Source of the DNA: Adhaeribacter rhizoryzae
GTDB taxonomy: Bacteria > Bacteroidota > Bacteroidia > Cytophagales > Hymenobacteraceae
Length of the DNA stretch: 64,000 nucleotides
NCBI RefSeq assembly: GCF_008629685.1
Contig: NZ_VWSF01000027.1
Span: forward strand, 22,606-86,605
Direction of reading: 5' to 3'
The position numbers and the translations under genes are program-made. Positions 18,617 to 27,509 of this stretch are shown piece by piece. Position 1 is the stretch's first letter; each line of letters opens with the position of its first letter. Under the pieces are notes generated by a model. It had not been told where the DNA came from and searched no databases. It saw only the letters and a list, made by a program, of their open reading frames with translations.

Positions 18617-21043
18617 ATGGCATTAGAAAAATTCGCCGACATTGATGAACTCAACAGCAGAGTTACTGATACGGATTCAGAAGAGGAAGGCGGTAGTGAC
18701 GTAGATTTTGTAACGCTTCTGGCTGTAGCCCGCAAAAGCTTAGTTTGGGTGATTTTACTCATTTTGCTGGGGCTTACAGCTTCTTATTTGTTTTTACGAT
18801 ATACCAAACCAATCTACAAATCATCATCTATTATTAAAATAGACGAGCAATCACAAGCGGGTGCATTAGGTTTAGGTGGTCCTCTAAGTGACCAGCAAGC
18901 TATTTCTTCTTTATCCGGGGAAATAGAATTAATTAAATCTGATTTAATATACGAGAACCTGAAGCGGCGGCTTAATTTGAATGTAAGTTATTATGCATTG
19001 GGGAATGTATTAAGCGAAGAATTGTATAATAATTCGCCATTTAAAATTACGTATGATATAAAAGACGGAAGATTCTACAACAAAAAAATTAATGTGGATT
19101 TTCTGGATGCGAACCGTTTCAGGCTGTCGTATCTGGTGGGAGAAGAAGAAATTTCCGGCGATTACCGCTTTGGTGAAAAGATCGATAAAAAAGAAATCAG
19201 CTTAACACTTTACCCCAACAATAATTTTGGCGAAGGTACCCTGGACGGTAAATATTACTTTGTTATAAATAGTGATGGTGCCCTGAATGCCTATTTTAAC
19301 CAAAACCTTTCGGTAGAAATTGTTAATCCAGATGCCCATACCGTTGGTATTTTTTTTACCGATTTTAATCCGGCCAAAGCCCGCGATATTGTAAATAAAA
19401 TAGATTCGGCTTACCTCGAACAGAAGATCAGGCAAAAAAACTTAGCTACCAGTCAGATAGAACAATTTCTGAACGAACAGCTAAAAGAAACCCAGGATAA
19501 CTTGGCTAACTCAGAAGGGAAAATGGAAAACTTTGTGCGTGAAAACAGAACGTACGATGTTAAAGCCGATGTAAGTACCCAAATAAGCAAGCTGGAAGAA
19601 TTAGGCAAAGCGCGTCTGGATTTAAGTATGCGGATATCGCTCTTACGGGATGTAGCTCAGTTGATAAATAACGATAGTGAGTTGGATCAGGTAATTCCGT
19701 CCTTAAAGGCCGTAGAAGATCAGGAGTTAAGCCAGCGAATAGCCGAACTCAGCGACATGCAGCTTTATTACAAATTGCTACTACGCTCTTATAAACCCGA
19801 AACCGAAGCCGTAAAACGTGCCCAGAAAGAAATAAGCCTGACGAAAGAAGCTGCCAGTAAATTATTGGACCAGAATATTCAGCTGCTGGAAAAAGAAATA
19901 GCTACCATTAACGGCAACATGGGTACAATAGAAGGTAAGCTACAAAGTATGCCGCAAAAAGAAACCGAACGGGCCCGTTTAGCCCGGGTTTTTGGCCTTT
20001 ACGAGAAATACTACCTGAGTTTGATGGATAAAAAGGTAGAATACGGTATTTCCAAAGCAGGTACAGTCGCTGACTTTCAAATTCTATCGCCGGCTTCGCT
20101 GCCCAGTAAGCCAATATCTCCAGACCGAATGATTGTATATGCCATTGGTTTAGCTAGTGGTTTAATGCTGGGCATTGGTTTAATTGCTGGTCGGTACTTT
20201 ATGCACAACACCGTTACGAGTGTGGCTGAGATTGAGCGTAGCACAAAAGCCGCTGTACTAGGAGTTGTACCATCTTATACCCGCGAAAAACTTAATATTT
20301 CAAAACTGATTGTCGATAAAAACCCCAAATCGGCTATTAGTGAGTCTATCCGCTCTATCCGGACTAATCTGGAGTTTATAAATGCATCTTCTAAAAAGAA
20401 ACGTCTAATATCGGTTACCTCTACCGTAAGCGGCGAAGGTAAAACTTTTGTGGCCGTAAATCTGGGGGGTATCATTGCTTTATCGGATCAGAAAGTAATT
20501 GTTCTGGACTTGGATTTACGTAAACCTAAAGTACACTTAGCTTTCGAAACCGAAAATATTATTGGAATAAGTACCATCCTGATAGGCAAACATTCAGTGC
20601 AGGAGTGTATCCAGCAAAGTAATATTCCTAATCTGCATTTTGTTTCGGCTGGCCCAACACCTCCTAATCCGTCGGAGCTAATTTTAAATACCCGTTTCGA
20701 CGAAATGCTGGAGGAATTGTACCAACTGTACGATGTGGTAATTGTGGATACGCCACCGGTAGGGCTGGTAACCGATGGGATTTTAGTTATGCGCAAAGCC
20801 GATGTGCCTATTTATATTGTTCGGGCCGATTATTCGAAGAAGTCGTTCCTGAAGAATATAAACAAGATTATGAAAACAAATAACTTTACCCGACTTACTG
20901 TAATTCTGAACGATGCTAAAGGCATGGCTGCAGGTTATGGTTACGGTTATGGTTACGGCTACGGCTATGGTTACGGGAATGCTTACTACGACGATGAAGT
21001 CCGGGAAAGTCCTTGGAAGCGTTTCAGAAGAACCTTTATGTAA
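18617..21043 (+). CDS. Polysaccharide co-polymerase / BY-kinase, Wzc-like
   Basis: Inner-membrane tyrosine autokinase of 808 residues that controls polysaccharide chain length and export. The Wzz domain begins with a membrane segment at about residues 41-62. A long periplasmic coiled-coil region (about 280-440) leads to a second membrane segment near 508-528. The cytoplasmic kinase domain has Walker A SGEGKTF (about residue 604), Walker A' VIVLDLDLRKPK and Walker B VVIVDTPPVG. The tail is a run of Gly-Tyr pairs followed by NAYYDD: the tyrosine cluster such kinases phosphorylate. The export protein precedes it and the matching phosphatase starts 8 bases later. Confidence 0.95.
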   Translation: MALEKFADIDELNSRVTDTDSEEEGGSDVDFVTLLAVARKSLVWVILLILLGLTASYLFLRYTKPIYKSSSIIKIDEQSQAGALGLGGPLSDQQAISSLSGEIELIKSDLIYENLKRRLNLNVSYYALGNVLSEELYNNSPFKITYDIKDGRFYNKKINVDFLDANRFRLSYLVGEEEISGDYRFGEKIDKKEISLTLYPNNNFGEGTLDGKYYFVINSDGALNAYFNQNLSVEIVNPDAHTVGIFFTDFNPAKARDIVNKIDSAYLEQKIRQKNLATSQIEQFLNEQLKETQDNLANSEGKMENFVRENRTYDVKADVSTQISKLEELGKARLDLSMRISLLRDVAQLINNDSELDQVIPSLKAVEDQELSQRIAELSDMQLYYKLLLRSYKPETEAVKRAQKEISLTKEAASKLLDQNIQLLEKEIATINGNMGTIEGKLQSMPQKETERARLARVFGLYEKYYLSLMDKKVEYGISKAGTVADFQILSPASLPSKPISPDRMIVYAIGLASGLMLGIGLIAGRYFMHNTVTSVAEIERSTKAAVLGVVPSYTREKLNISKLIVDKNPKSAISESIRSIRTNLEFINASSKKKRLISVTSTVSGEGKTFVAVNLGGIIALSDQKVIVLDLDLRKPKVHLAFETENIIGISTILIGKHSVQECIQQSNIPNLHFVSAGPTPPNPSELILNTRFDEMLEELYQLYDVVIVDTPPVGLVTDGILVMRKADVPIYIVRADYSKKSFLKNINKIMKTNNFTRLTVILNDAKGMAAGYGYGYGYGYGYGYGNAYYDDEVRESPWKRFRRTFM
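20935..20980 (+). repeat. GGTTAY-type hexamer repeat encoding a Gly-Tyr tail
   Basis: About seven to eight degenerate copies of a 6-base unit (GGTTAT, GGTTAC, GGCTAC, GGCTAT) encode alternating Gly and Tyr near the C terminus of the Wzc-like kinase. Both positions vary synonymously, which suggests selection at protein level. Copy number could still change by slippage, which would alter the number of tyrosines without shifting the frame. Confidence 0.8.
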
Positions 21044-21051
21044 TATTCTGA

Positions 21052-21795
21052 ATGTTAACGGCTTTTAAGAAGTTTTTCCGGAAAAATAATAACGGCAGCC
21101 CGTTTGCCGAAATAGCCGTAGATATGCATTCGCATCTTTTACCCGGCTTAGACGATGGCGCGGATACTATAGAAAAATCGCTGGAAATGATACAAGTTCT
21201 AGGCGATTTAGGCTACCGCAAGCTTATTCTTACCCCGCATATTATGGGCGATTTTTACCGGAATACACCTACTGGTATCCGGGAAAAACTAGCTTTGGTA
21301 AGAACGGCGGTAAAGGAAAAAGGCTGGGAAATGGAGTTGGATTGTGCCGCCGAATATTACCTAGACGAATGGTTTTTAGGTAAAATAAAAGCCGAAGAGC
21401 CGCTGTTGAGCTTTGGCGAAAATTACGTTTTAATTGAAACTTCCTACATAAATGAGCCTTTCAACTTTAAAGAAATTATTTTTTCGCTGAAAGCCGCCGG
21501 CTACATGCCGGTACTGGCACATCCGGAGCGGTATACATACTTATATAACCGACTAGATGCCCTGGAAGAAATGCATGATCTAGGGGTTTTATTTCAGCTA
21601 AACCTTAATTCGTTTTCGGGTTATTACTCGCAGGCAGCTAAAAAGGTAGCCGAAAAGTTGGTAGATTTAAAACTCGTACATTTTGTCGGGAGCGATGCGC
21701 ATGCGCTCCGGCACCTGGAAATATTACCCAAAGCCGCTGCCAGCTCTTATTTTAAAAAAGCATTGGCTTTGCCCTTGCGCAACCCGCAACTTTAA
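21052..21795 (+). CDS. Tyrosine-protein phosphatase, CpsB/CapC/YwqE-like PHP family
   Basis: Metal-dependent phosphotyrosine phosphatase of 247 residues with a PHP fold, which dephosphorylates the Wzc-like kinase. The first metal site is DMHSHLLPGLDDGADT (about residues 24-39) with its His-x-His pair. Further ligands are visible in LILTPHIMGDFY, AAEYYLDE, PVLAHPERYTYL and VGSDAHALRHL. It starts 8 bases after the kinase gene, so translation is probably coupled and kinase and phosphatase are made together. Cytoplasmic. The family assignment is firm. Confidence 0.94.
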   Translation: MLTAFKKFFRKNNNGSPFAEIAVDMHSHLLPGLDDGADTIEKSLEMIQVLGDLGYRKLILTPHIMGDFYRNTPTGIREKLALVRTAVKEKGWEMELDCAAEYYLDEWFLGKIKAEEPLLSFGENYVLIETSYINEPFNFKEIIFSLKAAGYMPVLAHPERYTYLYNRLDALEEMHDLGVLFQLNLNSFSGYYSQAAKKVAEKLVDLKLVHFVGSDAHALRHLEILPKAAASSYFKKALALPLRNPQL

Positions 21796-21814
21796 TTTCT
21801 AAAACTTCCTGCCA

Positions 21815-22801
21815 ATGATTTTTATTACCGGGGGTACGGGCCTGATTGGCAGCTTTCTGATCCGGAAATTGCTGGCCGATGGGGCGTCGCTAAAAGTATT
21901 GTACCGGCAGCACATTCCCACCGAATTTAAAAACGAAAGCAGAATAGAATGGATTAAAGGCGACATTTTAGATACTACTTTAATGCGCGACACCATCCGA
22001 GAGGTGAGCCAGGTTTACCATTGTGCCGGTTTAGTTTCGTATGCGCCCCAGGATGCCGCTTTGTTAAAGGAAATTAATGTAACCGGTACGGCCAATATCG
22101 TAGATGCTTGTCTGGAAAACCCGGGTGTTAAGTTATGCCACGTTAGTTCAGTTGCCGCCATTGGGCACGTTAAAGGCAAACAAATTTTAACCGAAGAAAC
22201 TAAGTGGGATTTGAATGCTGCACATTCGGCTTACGCTAATTCTAAATATTTCGGCGAACTGGAAGTGTGGCGGGGAGTTGCCGAAGGGCTGCAGGCCGTT
22301 ATTGTAAACCCCTCGGTGGTATTGGGGCCAGCTTCCGACTGGAGCCGGAGCAGCACCCAATTATTTAAATACGTTTTTGAAGAACGTAAATTTTATACCC
22401 GGGGCAGCGCGAATTTTGTGGATGTAAGGGATGTTATTAAGGCAATGACTGCTTTGATGCAGGCTGATATTAGCGGTGATCGCTTTATTTTAAATGCCGG
22501 TTTGCTGTCGTACGAAGCATTTTTTAACCAGGTGGCCGGTTGTCTGCAGAAAAAAGCACCTTCGGTAAAAGTCCCCGGGGTATTAACCGAAATAATTTGG
22601 CGGGCTGAGGCCGTACGATCTTTTTTTACCCGTAAAAGACCTTTAATAACTAAAGAAACGGCCCGTATTGCCAAAAAGAAACACATGTACAGCAACGAGA
22701 AAATTAAAACCAAGCTTGGATTGGAGTTTGTACCGCTAACCCAAACCATTAATTGGTGCTGCCAGGAACTTAACCAGTTGCATCGGGCCCAATTAGCTTA
22801 G
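21815..22801 (+). CDS. NAD-dependent epimerase/dehydratase (extended SDR)
   Basis: Rossmann-fold protein of 328 residues. The N-terminal dinucleotide site is FITGGTGLIGSFLIRKLL (residues 3-20) and the catalytic pair is YANSKYFGE (Tyr-x-x-x-Lys), with Ser in HVSSVAAIGH. VNPSVVLGP is typical of the dihydroflavonol-reductase-like branch. It lies 19 bases after the phosphatase gene as the last gene of the cluster and may act on a nucleotide sugar, but proteins of this branch also act on other substrates, so its link to polysaccharide making is inferred from position only. Confidence 0.88.
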   Translation: MIFITGGTGLIGSFLIRKLLADGASLKVLYRQHIPTEFKNESRIEWIKGDILDTTLMRDTIREVSQVYHCAGLVSYAPQDAALLKEINVTGTANIVDACLENPGVKLCHVSSVAAIGHVKGKQILTEETKWDLNAAHSAYANSKYFGELEVWRGVAEGLQAVIVNPSVVLGPASDWSRSSTQLFKYVFEERKFYTRGSANFVDVRDVIKAMTALMQADISGDRFILNAGLLSYEAFFNQVAGCLQKKAPSVKVPGVLTEIIWRAEAVRSFFTRKRPLITKETARIAKKKHMYSNEKIKTKLGLEFVPLTQTINWCCQELNQLHRAQLA

Positions 22802-22815
22802 GTTAAAAGTAATGC

Positions 22816-22845
22816 TTGTTGTTAGAAAAAGAGGCTGTATTTTTG
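22816..22845 (+). promoter_or_regulatory. Promoter of the TPR gene
   Basis: TTG (22816-22818), exactly 19 nt, then TATTTTTG (22838-22845), a full consensus match. The TPR start codon lies 23 bases after it. This separates the TPR gene from the polysaccharide cluster. Confidence 0.65.
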
Positions 22846-22868
22846 CAGCGGAAAGGAGACCCCGATAG

Positions 22869-24266
22869 ATGGATGAACATTTTGAAGATAGAAATGAGGA
22901 GTTGGAGTTAATAAATAAATTCGAAAATATGGTAAAAGAAAACGATACCATATTTTTTGATTTATCGGAATTCGAATTAATCATTGATCATTATACTACT
23001 AATTTAAATTATACCAAAGCACTGGCGGCCTGCAATGCCGCTTTGGCACAATACCCCTTTTCTACGGAATTGCTAATTGATAAATCGCAATTGCTGGCTA
23101 TGGGCGGTAAATTTGAGGAAGCGCTGCAATTGATTGAAGAAGTGGCGCAGATAGACCCCGACAATGCCGATATTTTAGTAACCCGGGGTGTTATTTATAC
23201 CCAGAAAGGCGAATACAGCACGGCTATTGAATATTTTAAGAAGGCGGCGGCCGTAACCACCGATCGCGACGATATTTATTTTAACATTGGGCTTACCTAT
23301 CAAAGTTGGGGTAAATTTAAATCGGCTACAAAATATTACAAGCAGTGCCTGCAAATAAACCCCGAAAATGATTTGTGCATGCAGGAACTGCTGTATTGCC
23401 TGGATATTACGGGTAACCTGGAAAACAACCTGCCTTTTTTTCAGGAGTTTATCGATGCCGACCCTTATTCCCATACAGCCTGGTATAACCTGGGTTTGGT
23501 GCAGTTTAGGCTGGAGCAGTACGAGAAAGCCCTGAGCGCTTTTGAATACAGCACCATTATTAAAGCCGATTTTGCCAATGGCTATTTACAGCTAGCTAAT
23601 ACCTACGTACAACTCGGCGATTTTGCCAAAGCCATTGACCACTTTAACCAATTTACCCAGCATGATGCGCCATCCGCGGATATTTACTGTAATATTGGTG
23701 AGTGCTACGAAAAGCTGCGGCAATGGGACCAGGCCCGCAAATATTACCAGAAATCCATTGATTTAGATCCGAACATGGATGAGGCTTGGTTTGGCATTGG
23801 CGTAATTTTAAATGCGCAAGCCAAGTGGTTCGAAGCCGTGCATTTTTTCCGGAAAGCCACCACCATTTACCCCGATAGTTCGGATTATTGGCTGGCCCTG
23901 GCCGCAGCCGAGTATAACGTGGGGCACATTGTATCGAGTATTGAGGCGTACGAAAAGGCCAGCGAACTAGCCCCTGCTAATAAAGATATTTGGTTAAACT
24001 GGTCTATTTTGCTGTACGAACAAGGCAATTACGAGGGCGCTATTGAGCTGATGGAGAATGCTATTGAGATTCAGCCGGAAGAAGCCGAATTGCATTACCG
24101 CATGTGCGCTTATTTGCTTTCGGCAGGAAATTACAAGGAAGCCTATAATTATCTCGAAAATGCATTAATTTTGGACTTCGATAAGCACCACCTGCTTTTT
24201 GAATATTTTCCCGAACTGGAATCGCAGAAAGCCCTGGCCCGCCTGATAGACCAATACCGGAAATAA
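22869..24266 (+). CDS. Tetratricopeptide repeat protein
   Basis: Protein of 465 residues made of about ten to twelve TPR units, for example AWYNLGLVQFRLEQYEKALSAF and IYCNIGECYEKLRQWDQARKYY. There is no signal peptide or membrane segment, so it is probably a cytoplasmic scaffold. The N-terminal 45 residues are acidic and lack the repeat pattern. Partner unknown. Its own promoter and position between the polysaccharide cluster and a metabolic gene give no clear functional lead. Confidence 0.92.
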   Translation: MDEHFEDRNEELELINKFENMVKENDTIFFDLSEFELIIDHYTTNLNYTKALAACNAALAQYPFSTELLIDKSQLLAMGGKFEEALQLIEEVAQIDPDNADILVTRGVIYTQKGEYSTAIEYFKKAAAVTTDRDDIYFNIGLTYQSWGKFKSATKYYKQCLQINPENDLCMQELLYCLDITGNLENNLPFFQEFIDADPYSHTAWYNLGLVQFRLEQYEKALSAFEYSTIIKADFANGYLQLANTYVQLGDFAKAIDHFNQFTQHDAPSADIYCNIGECYEKLRQWDQARKYYQKSIDLDPNMDEAWFGIGVILNAQAKWFEAVHFFRKATTIYPDSSDYWLALAAAEYNVGHIVSSIEAYEKASELAPANKDIWLNWSILLYEQGNYEGAIELMENAIEIQPEEAELHYRMCAYLLSAGNYKEAYNYLENALILDFDKHHLLFEYFPELESQKALARLIDQYRK

Positions 24267-24416
24267 ACGACAGGCAGGGGCACTTAATAGTTTTAGTTAA
24301 CTTAAATTATTTAATAGCCAATTTTAAATGATTTTTAAATAATCTGTAAGCTTCTTAATTATTAAATCATTTGGGCAACAACCATTCTACATTAGTTAAT
24401 ATAACAATAAATCTTA

Positions 24417-25190
24417 ATGAATTATACCCTGAACCATTTGCCTGAGCGGGATGCCAAACCGCGGGAAAAAGGATACACCATGGCCATGGATAAAGGCCTT
24501 AGCATCCGGGAGGTAGAAGATTTTATAGAAGTAGCCGGCGAGTACGTAGATATTGTGAAACTGGGCTGGTCTACCTCTTACGTAGTACCTAATTTGCAGG
24601 GCAAGTTAGATGTTTATAAAGCGGCCGGCATTCCGGTATATTTTGGCGGCACTTTGTTCGAAGCTTTTATTATTCGGAATGAGTTTGACGAATATCGCCG
24701 GATTCTGGATAAATATAACCTGGAATACGCCGAGGTATCGGATGGCTCTATTGAGTTACCGCACGATGAGAAGTGTCAATATATCAGCACTTTGGCTTCG
24801 CAGGTAACGGTTTTGTCGGAAGTTGGCTCAAAAGACGATCAGAAAATAATTCCGCCTTATAAGTGGATTAGCTTAATGCAGGCCGAACTCGATGCCGGCG
24901 CCTGGAAAGTAATTGGCGAAGCCCGCGAAGGCGGCAACGTAGGTTTGTTCCGGTCTACCGGCGAAGTGCGGAGTGGTTTGGTAGAAGAAATATTAACCAA
25001 AATTCCTTTCGAAAAAATTATTTGGGAAGCACCGCAAAAAGAACAGCAGGTTTGGTTTGTTAAATTATTAGGGGCTAATGTAAACCTGGGCAATATTTCG
25101 CCGAAAGAGGTAGTGCCGCTGGAAACAATCAGGCTTGGTTTGCGAGGCGATACTTTTTTACATTTTATAAACCTGAACGAGGTTAAATAA
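24417..25190 (+). CDS. Phosphosulfolactate synthase (ComA) family protein
   Basis: TIM-barrel protein of 257 residues matching the ComA family, which adds sulfite to phosphoenolpyruvate to make phosphosulfolactate, the first step of one coenzyme M route in methanogens. Family blocks are GYTMAMDKGLSIREVEDFIEVAGEYVDIVKLGW with the GWSTSY end, then the barrel strands PVYFGGTLFEAF and YAEVSDGSIELP, and KVIGEAREGG. A Bacteroidota cell would not be expected to make coenzyme M; a sulfolactate or sulfonolipid-related role is possible but is inference. No ComB- or ComC-like gene is adjacent. A hairpin follows the stop. Confidence 0.88.
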   Translation: MNYTLNHLPERDAKPREKGYTMAMDKGLSIREVEDFIEVAGEYVDIVKLGWSTSYVVPNLQGKLDVYKAAGIPVYFGGTLFEAFIIRNEFDEYRRILDKYNLEYAEVSDGSIELPHDEKCQYISTLASQVTVLSEVGSKDDQKIIPPYKWISLMQAELDAGAWKVIGEAREGGNVGLFRSTGEVRSGLVEEILTKIPFEKIIWEAPQKEQQVWFVKLLGANVNLGNISPKEVVPLETIRLGLRGDTFLHFINLNEVK

Positions 25191-25195
25191 TTGGT

Positions 25196-25240
25196 GGCCG
25201 GAATAGGTATAGTGGCAAATACCTGTTCTGGCCGTTTAGT
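25196..25240 (+). terminator. Hairpin terminator after ComA-like gene
   Basis: A 15-bp stem, 13 of 15 paired (GGCCGGAATAGGTAT 25196-25210 with ATACCTGTTCTGGCC 25219-25233), with an 8-nt loop and a moderately T-rich tail. It ends 32 bases before the DedA start codon. Confidence 0.6.
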
Positions 25241-25271
25241 TTTAAATAAGTTTATATTTTAACCAGCCTAC

Positions 25272-25949
25272 ATGGAGCTGTTGCACAATTTTATCGATTT
25301 TTTTCTGCACCTGGATGTGCATTTGTCTCAAATAATTCATGATTACGGCATTTGGGCCTACCTGATTTTATTCCTGATTATTTTTGTGGAGACTGGTTTG
25401 GTGGTAATGCCTTTTTTACCCGGCGACTCGTTGCTGTTTGCGGCCGGGGCTTTTGCCGCGCCCCAATTAACCCAAGCCGGCGAACTGGTGCCGGGGCCCT
25501 TTAACGTTTTTTACCTGATTGGGCTCTTATTTGTAGCGGCTTTTTTAGGCGATACCCTTAATTATTACATCGGCGATTATATTGGCCCTAAAGTGTTCCG
25601 GCGCAACTACCGTTTCCTGAAAAAAGAGCATTTGCTTAAAACGCAGCATTTTTACGAGAAGCACGGCGCCAAAACCATTATTTTTGCCCGGTTTATTCCT
25701 ATTATTCGCACCTTTGCCCCCTTTATTGCGGGCGTAGGTACCATGAAGTACAGTAAATTTATTGCCTATAATATTATTGGAGGCTTTATTTGGGTGGCTT
25801 TGTTTGTGGCCGCGGGCTACTTTTTTGGTAATATTCCGGCCGTGAAAAAGAATTTCACCCTGGCTATTTTTGCCATTATTATTATTTCCATTCTGCCACC
25901 ATTATACGAATTTGCCAAGCACAAGCTTAGCGCCAAAAGCCGCGTCTGA
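25272..25949 (+). CDS. DedA family membrane protein
   Basis: Inner-membrane protein of 225 residues in the DedA/SNARE-associated family, members of which recycle undecaprenyl phosphate or maintain membrane potential and envelope integrity. It has the membrane segment ending FVETGLVVMPFLPGDSLLFAAG, the FLGDTLNYYIGDYIG segment and the conserved FYEKHGAKTIIFARFIPIIRTFAPFIAGVG block with its two functional Arg residues. About five membrane segments are visible, and the C terminus is basic. The length is standard. aroE follows 40 bases later on the same strand. Confidence 0.94.
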   Translation: MELLHNFIDFFLHLDVHLSQIIHDYGIWAYLILFLIIFVETGLVVMPFLPGDSLLFAAGAFAAPQLTQAGELVPGPFNVFYLIGLLFVAAFLGDTLNYYIGDYIGPKVFRRNYRFLKKEHLLKTQHFYEKHGAKTIIFARFIPIIRTFAPFIAGVGTMKYSKFIAYNIIGGFIWVALFVAAGYFFGNIPAVKKNFTLAIFAIIIISILPPLYEFAKHKLSAKSRV

Positions 25950-25989
25950 TAAACAAAACCCAAGCACCAATAATTTCTGAAGCAATAGC

Positions 25990-26724
25990 ATGAAAGCATA
26001 CGGCCTGATTGGTTACCCTTTAACGCATTCTTTTTCTGAGAAATATTTTGCCGAAAAGTTTAAGGCCGAGAATATTACTGATTGTGTTTACAAACTTTAC
26101 GAGTTGCCGGATATTCAAGCGTTTCCGGCACTCCTAAAATCTATTCCCAACCTGCATGGCCTAAATGTAACAGTACCCCACAAGGAGAAAGTAATGGCTT
26201 ATTTGGATGAGGTGGAAGCAGAAGCAAAAAAAATAGGCGCCGTAAACGTTATAAAATTCCAGAATGGCCGCACTACGGGTTACAACTCCGATTACCAGGG
26301 CTTTATTCAGAGTTTAGAGAATTTTTACCCAATTAAGGCTGGCGCACAGGCTTTAATATTTGGTACGGGTGGGGCGGCAAAAGCCGTGCTAGCAGCTTTG
26401 GATGCAATGGGAATTGCTTACAAAATAGTTTCGCGCCAGCCGCAACCTGGCCAATTGCATTACAACAACCTTACCACAGACCTGTTAACCGAATATTCTT
26501 TGTTAATTAATGCTACGCCTCTGGGTACTTACCCCAAAGTAGATACCTGCCCGGATCTGCCGTACGAAGCGCTTACCGGTAATCATTATTTATATGATTT
26601 GGTATACAACCCCGCCGAAACCTTGTTCCTGAAAAAAGGGCGCGAAGCTGGTGCCAAAACTAAAAACGGCCACGAAATGCTGGTGCGGCAAGCCGAAGTT
26701 GCCTGGGAAATCTGGAACCGCTAA
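25990..26724 (+). CDS. aroE: Shikimate dehydrogenase
   Basis: Reduces 3-dehydroshikimate to shikimate with NADPH in aromatic amino-acid synthesis. The N-terminal substrate domain starts YGLIGYPLTHSFSEKYF, with the shikimate-binding Ser pair and then NVTVPHKEKVM carrying the catalytic Lys. GAVNVIKF and YNSDYQGF supply the Asn and Asp partners. The NADP domain has FGTGGAAKAVLAAL, and NATPLGTYP is also typical. At 244 residues it is slightly short, as in other Bacteroidota AroE proteins. Not clustered with other aro genes here. Confidence 0.96.
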   Translation: MKAYGLIGYPLTHSFSEKYFAEKFKAENITDCVYKLYELPDIQAFPALLKSIPNLHGLNVTVPHKEKVMAYLDEVEAEAKKIGAVNVIKFQNGRTTGYNSDYQGFIQSLENFYPIKAGAQALIFGTGGAAKAVLAALDAMGIAYKIVSRQPQPGQLHYNNLTTDLLTEYSLLINATPLGTYPKVDTCPDLPYEALTGNHYLYDLVYNPAETLFLKKGREAGAKTKNGHEMLVRQAEVAWEIWNR

Positions 26725-26827
26725 GAAAAATTGCTGCTTCCGAAATATTCTTTAAACCGCTCATAACCACCTTTATTTAATATCATAAATATTTGTGCCG
26801 GCCCTTTCTATGTGCTGCCTTACATAG

Positions 26828-26835
26828 TATATTTG
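26828..26835 (+). promoter_or_regulatory. Candidate -7 element upstream of ECF sigma gene
   Basis: TATATTTG matches TAnnTTTG, about 100 bases before the sigma factor start. No convincing TTG was found at the expected -33 distance, so the gene may instead be read by its own or another ECF sigma factor. Confidence 0.3.
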
Positions 26836-26933
26836 AAATAATTCTTTAAATAAATTTTCTCCTTGCAACCATTCCTGCTACTAGTGGGTCATGGGGGTGA
26901 AGGTTATAACTATTCAGATATTCGGACGTCTAC

Positions 26934-27509
26934 TTGAAGCTCTTTCGGAAAAGTCTTACAGTTGAGCAAGAACTGGTGCAGGGGTGCATAGCAGGTAAAA
27001 GAGCTACGCAAAAGGCCCTCTATGACCTTTATGCCAAAAAAATGATGGCGGTTTGTTTGCGCTACGCCAAAACCAGTTTTGAGGCAGAAGATATTATGCA
27101 GGAAGCGTTTGTAAAGATTTTTGAGCATATAGCTACGTTTAAAGGCGAGTGCCCGCTAGAATTCTGGATAAGACGCATTATGGTGAATACGGCCCTGAAG
27201 CACCATCGCAAAAAAATGTATGTAAGCTCGGTAGCCGAAAGCGATAAAATCGAAAATATTCCGGAAGAAGAATTTGTTTTGTCGAACTATGCCTACGAAG
27301 ATTTATTGGGTATGGTACAAAGTTTGGCCCCGCGATATCAGCTCATATTTAATTTATATGCTATAGAAGGATATTCTCATAAAGAGATTGCCACCATGCT
27401 GGAAATCTCCGAAGGAACCTCTAAATCACAATATTCACGTGCGCGTGCAATTTTAAAAAACATGTTGGAACGTCACGAAGAAAAGTACAATGAAAGAATT
27501 ATCAGATAA
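26934..27509 (+). CDS. ECF-type RNA polymerase sigma factor
   Basis: Group 4 sigma factor of 191 residues. Region 2 holds KALYDLYAKKMMAVCLRYAKTSFEAEDIMQEAFVKIFE (about residues 27-64), with the usual core-binding and -10 recognition helices. Region 4 has LAPRYQLIFNLYAIEGYSHKEIATML, an HTH that would read the -35. The start is taken as TTG 26934: no in-frame ATG or GTG lies between it and the in-frame TAA at 26907, and the protein begins MKLFRKSLTVEQELVQGC as expected. Its stop overlaps the next gene by 20 bases, so the two are translationally coupled. Confidence 0.93.
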   Translation: MKLFRKSLTVEQELVQGCIAGKRATQKALYDLYAKKMMAVCLRYAKTSFEAEDIMQEAFVKIFEHIATFKGECPLEFWIRRIMVNTALKHHRKKMYVSSVAESDKIENIPEEEFVLSNYAYEDLLGMVQSLAPRYQLIFNLYAIEGYSHKEIATMLEISEGTSKSQYSRARAILKNMLERHEEKYNERIIR

